A stretch of 64,000 nt of DNA from Lutimaribacter salitolerans (lineage in GTDB: Bacteria > Pseudomonadota > Alphaproteobacteria > Rhodobacterales > Rhodobacteraceae). Position numbers and translations under genes: made by a program. The stretch's first letter is position 1; each line of letters begins with the position of its first letter. The notes beneath the pieces were generated by a model that searched no databases, was not told the DNA's origin, and was given only the letters and a program-made list of their open reading frames with translations. Location: the NCBI RefSeq assembly GCF_042677865.1, contig NZ_JBHUDD010000159.1, positions 28,609-92,608 of the forward strand, written 5' to 3'. Shown here one piece after another: positions 62,801-64,000 of the stretch.

Positions 62801-63208
62801 CCGCGCGAGGGGCGGGTGTTCATCTCGATCAAGGATGCCGACAAGTCGCCCGCGCTGGCGCAGGCCGCGCACACCCTGATCGGGCTGGGCCTGACGCTGG
62901 TGGCCACGCGCGGTACCGCCAAATGGCTGCAAGAGGCCGGTGTGGACTGCGAGACGGTGAACAAGGTCTACGAGGGTCGCCCCAACATCGTCGATCAGCT
63001 GAAGGACGGGCAGATCGCACTGGTGTTCAACACCACCGAAGGCGCGCAGGCGGTCGAGGACAGCCGCGAAATCCGCTCGGTCGCGCTCTATGACAAGATC
63101 GCCTATTTCACCACCGCCGCCGGGGCCATGGCCGCCGTGCAGGCGATGGAGGCGCGCACCAAGGGCGACTTCGGTGTGATGGCCCTGCAAGGCCCGACCG
63201 CACGCTAG
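59867..63208 (+). CDS. carB: Carbamoyl-phosphate synthase large subunit
   Basis: This 1113-residue enzyme makes carbamoyl phosphate from bicarbonate, glutamine-derived ammonia and 2 ATP, for arginine and pyrimidines. It has two homologous ATP-grasp halves: [20 protein letters not shown] near 14 and the matching [20 protein letters not shown] near 580. A C-terminal allosteric MGS-like domain (about 975-1113) follows. The start [16 protein letters not shown] is the family start and has AGAGGT upstream; the longer upstream frame is rejected. The gene is full length. No carA is in the window. Confidence 0.97.
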   Translation: [1113 protein letters not shown]

Positions 63209-63210
63209 GT

Positions 63211-63232
63211 AGGGTGGGTGCCAACCCACCCT
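63211..63232 (+). terminator. Stem-loop after carB
   Basis: AGGGTGGGT-GCCA-ACCCACCCT is a perfect 9-base-pair stem, 2 bases after the carB stop. It lacks a T run, so it may act by structure only, or be a dispersed short repeat. Confidence 0.55.
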
Positions 63233-63323
63233 CCGCCGGTATCGCACGCAGCCCCGGTCACACCCGCCACATGGCACGCGTGACCGGGCTTGCCATGGCC
63301 GGACGGCCGGGTATACCGCCGCA

Positions 63324-63923
63324 ATGGCAAAGCTCTATTTCCACTATTCGACGATGAATGCAGGCAAATCCACCGTCCTGCTGCAAGCCGCGCACAACTA
63401 CCGCGAGCGTGGCATGGCCCCCTACCTGCTGACCGCGCAGCTGGACAACCGCGCAGGTCAGGGTCGCGTCGCCAGCCGCATCGGCATCGGCAGCCCGGCA
63501 GACACGTTTGCACCCGGCGACGACCTGTTCGCGCGCGTTCAGGCACGGTTGCTGGACGGGCCGGTGGCCTGCATCTTCGTCGACGAGGCGCAGTTTCTGG
63601 AGCCTGCACAGGTCTGGCACCTGGCCCGCGTGGTCGATGATCTGGGCGTGCCGGTGATGGCTTATGGCCTGCGGGTGGATTTTCGCGGCGATCTGTTTCC
63701 CGGCTCGGCCAGCCTGCTGGCGCTGGCCGACGAGATGCGCGAGGTGCGCACCATCTGCCATTGCGGCAAGAAAGCCACGATGGTGGTGCGCAAGGATGCC
63801 CAAGGCCGCGTGGTGCGTGACGGCGCACAGGTGCAGATCGGCGGCAACGAAACCTATGTCAGCCTGTGCCGCCGCCACTGGCGCGAGGCCGTGGGCGATT
63901 GCACCGACCAGCGGTTCGACTAG
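63324..63923 (+). CDS. tdk: Thymidine kinase
   Basis: This 199-residue enzyme phosphorylates thymidine for salvage. It has the P-loop STMNAGKST (about 9-17), the DEAQFL Walker B-like block (about 89-94), a lasso/zinc region (CHCGKK and CRRH) and YGLRVDFRGDLFPGS, all typical of type II thymidine kinase. The start follows a 115-base gap after carB. Confidence 0.95.
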   Translation: MAKLYFHYSTMNAGKSTVLLQAAHNYRERGMAPYLLTAQLDNRAGQGRVASRIGIGSPADTFAPGDDLFARVQARLLDGPVACIFVDEAQFLEPAQVWHLARVVDDLGVPVMAYGLRVDFRGDLFPGSASLLALADEMREVRTICHCGKKATMVVRKDAQGRVVRDGAQVQIGGNETYVSLCRRHWREAVGDCTDQRFD

Positions 63924-63989
63924 TACTACAGTTGCGGATATTGGAGATCTCTGATTCAACTCTATTCGAGGGAATGGGAGGGTTGGGTC

Positions 63990-64000
63990 ATGACTGTATC
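63990..64000 (+). CDS. First codons of a probable gene cut by the window edge
   Basis: ATG at 63990 is preceded by GGGAGGG with 7 bases spacing and continues as ATG ACT GTA to the end of the window. Nothing more can be said about the product. The 66 bases before it are clearly more AT-rich than the rest of the window. Confidence 0.4.

Noticed and set aside
59618..63277. Very long open frame (1219 codons) antisense to carB
   Set aside because: The plus strand encodes a full-length CarB with all motifs. In GC-rich DNA with strong third-base bias the opposite strand often stays open. The antisense product is low-complexity and His/Gln/Arg-rich.
1..64000. CRISPR arrays, insertion sequences or prophage
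   Set aside because: No regularly spaced repeats, transposase, integrase or phage structural genes were seen on either strand.

Overview
The window is GC-rich, gene-dense alphaproteobacterial DNA. The gene set fits the marine/soil Rhodobacterales (Rhodobacteraceae/Roseobacteraceae): an Fds-type formate dehydrogenase operon, class I lysyl-tRNA synthetase, two kinds of TRAP transporter, a DUF4212/sodium symporter pair, a gpmI-envC-ctpA-rppH block and a tailspike-like pectate-lyase-fold protein. This placement is an inference from gene content. Genes are packed tightly and many neighbours overlap by ATGA or TGATG, which points to translational coupling. I found no rRNA, tRNA, CRISPR array, insertion sequence or prophage.

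Layout: (1) 1-2592, end of a formate dehydrogenase operon (fdsA 3' part, fdhD, fdsD). (2) 2654-15740, a large divergent catabolic locus. The minus arm is gntR-leuC-leuD-dctP-dctQ-dctM. The plus arm is tautomerase/SnoaL fusion-hyuB-hyuA-isochorismatase-like-ICL/PEPM lyase-FAD dehydrogenase. A candidate GntR operator lies between the arms. This is the best candidate for an undescribed pathway: TRAP import of a carboxylate, ATP-dependent opening of a cyclic amide or imide, hydration of a substituted maleate by the LeuCD-type enzyme, and cleavage of the resulting malate derivative. (3) 16168-23900, adk-DUF4212-sodium symporter-cNMP/CBS/DUF294 protein-small membrane protein-CheY-like receiver-degenerate sensor kinase fused to a DnaQ exonuclease. 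This resembles acetate-uptake neighbourhoods of other proteobacteria. (4) 24042-27495, phnDCEE phosphonate/phosphate-ester ABC transporter behind a PHO box. (5) 27651-32636, a Liv-type ABC transporter. (6) 32743-38252 (minus), a CPA1 cation/proton antiporter and a Mn/Fe ABC transporter under a Fur/Mur-like box. (7) 38564-42050 (minus), a TAXI-type TRAP system with DUF1850.

(8) 42263-50150, housekeeping and small genes: terB-like, lysK, DUF4864, a pectate-lyase-fold protein, a beta-barrel-like protein, an ABM-domain protein, usp, an L,D-transpeptidase and a zinc-ribbon thioredoxin. (9) 50223-54122, the tesA-like lipase head-to-head with a ybbA/ybbP-like ABC exporter; the two start codons physically overlap. 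(10) 54129-59655 (minus), a methyltransferase, rppH, ctpA, envC and gpmI. (11) 59867-63923, carB and tdk, followed by the first bases of a probable new gene at the right edge.

Regulation visible in the DNA includes the candidate GntR operator (8533-8550), a PHO box (23978-23995), a Fur/Mur-type box (38295-38315) and an unexplained palindrome upstream of adk (15921-15936). Stem-loops follow or precede several ABC binding-protein genes. A 29-base identical 3' element occurs twice (2521 and 44871), and its first copy has been read into the end of fdsD.
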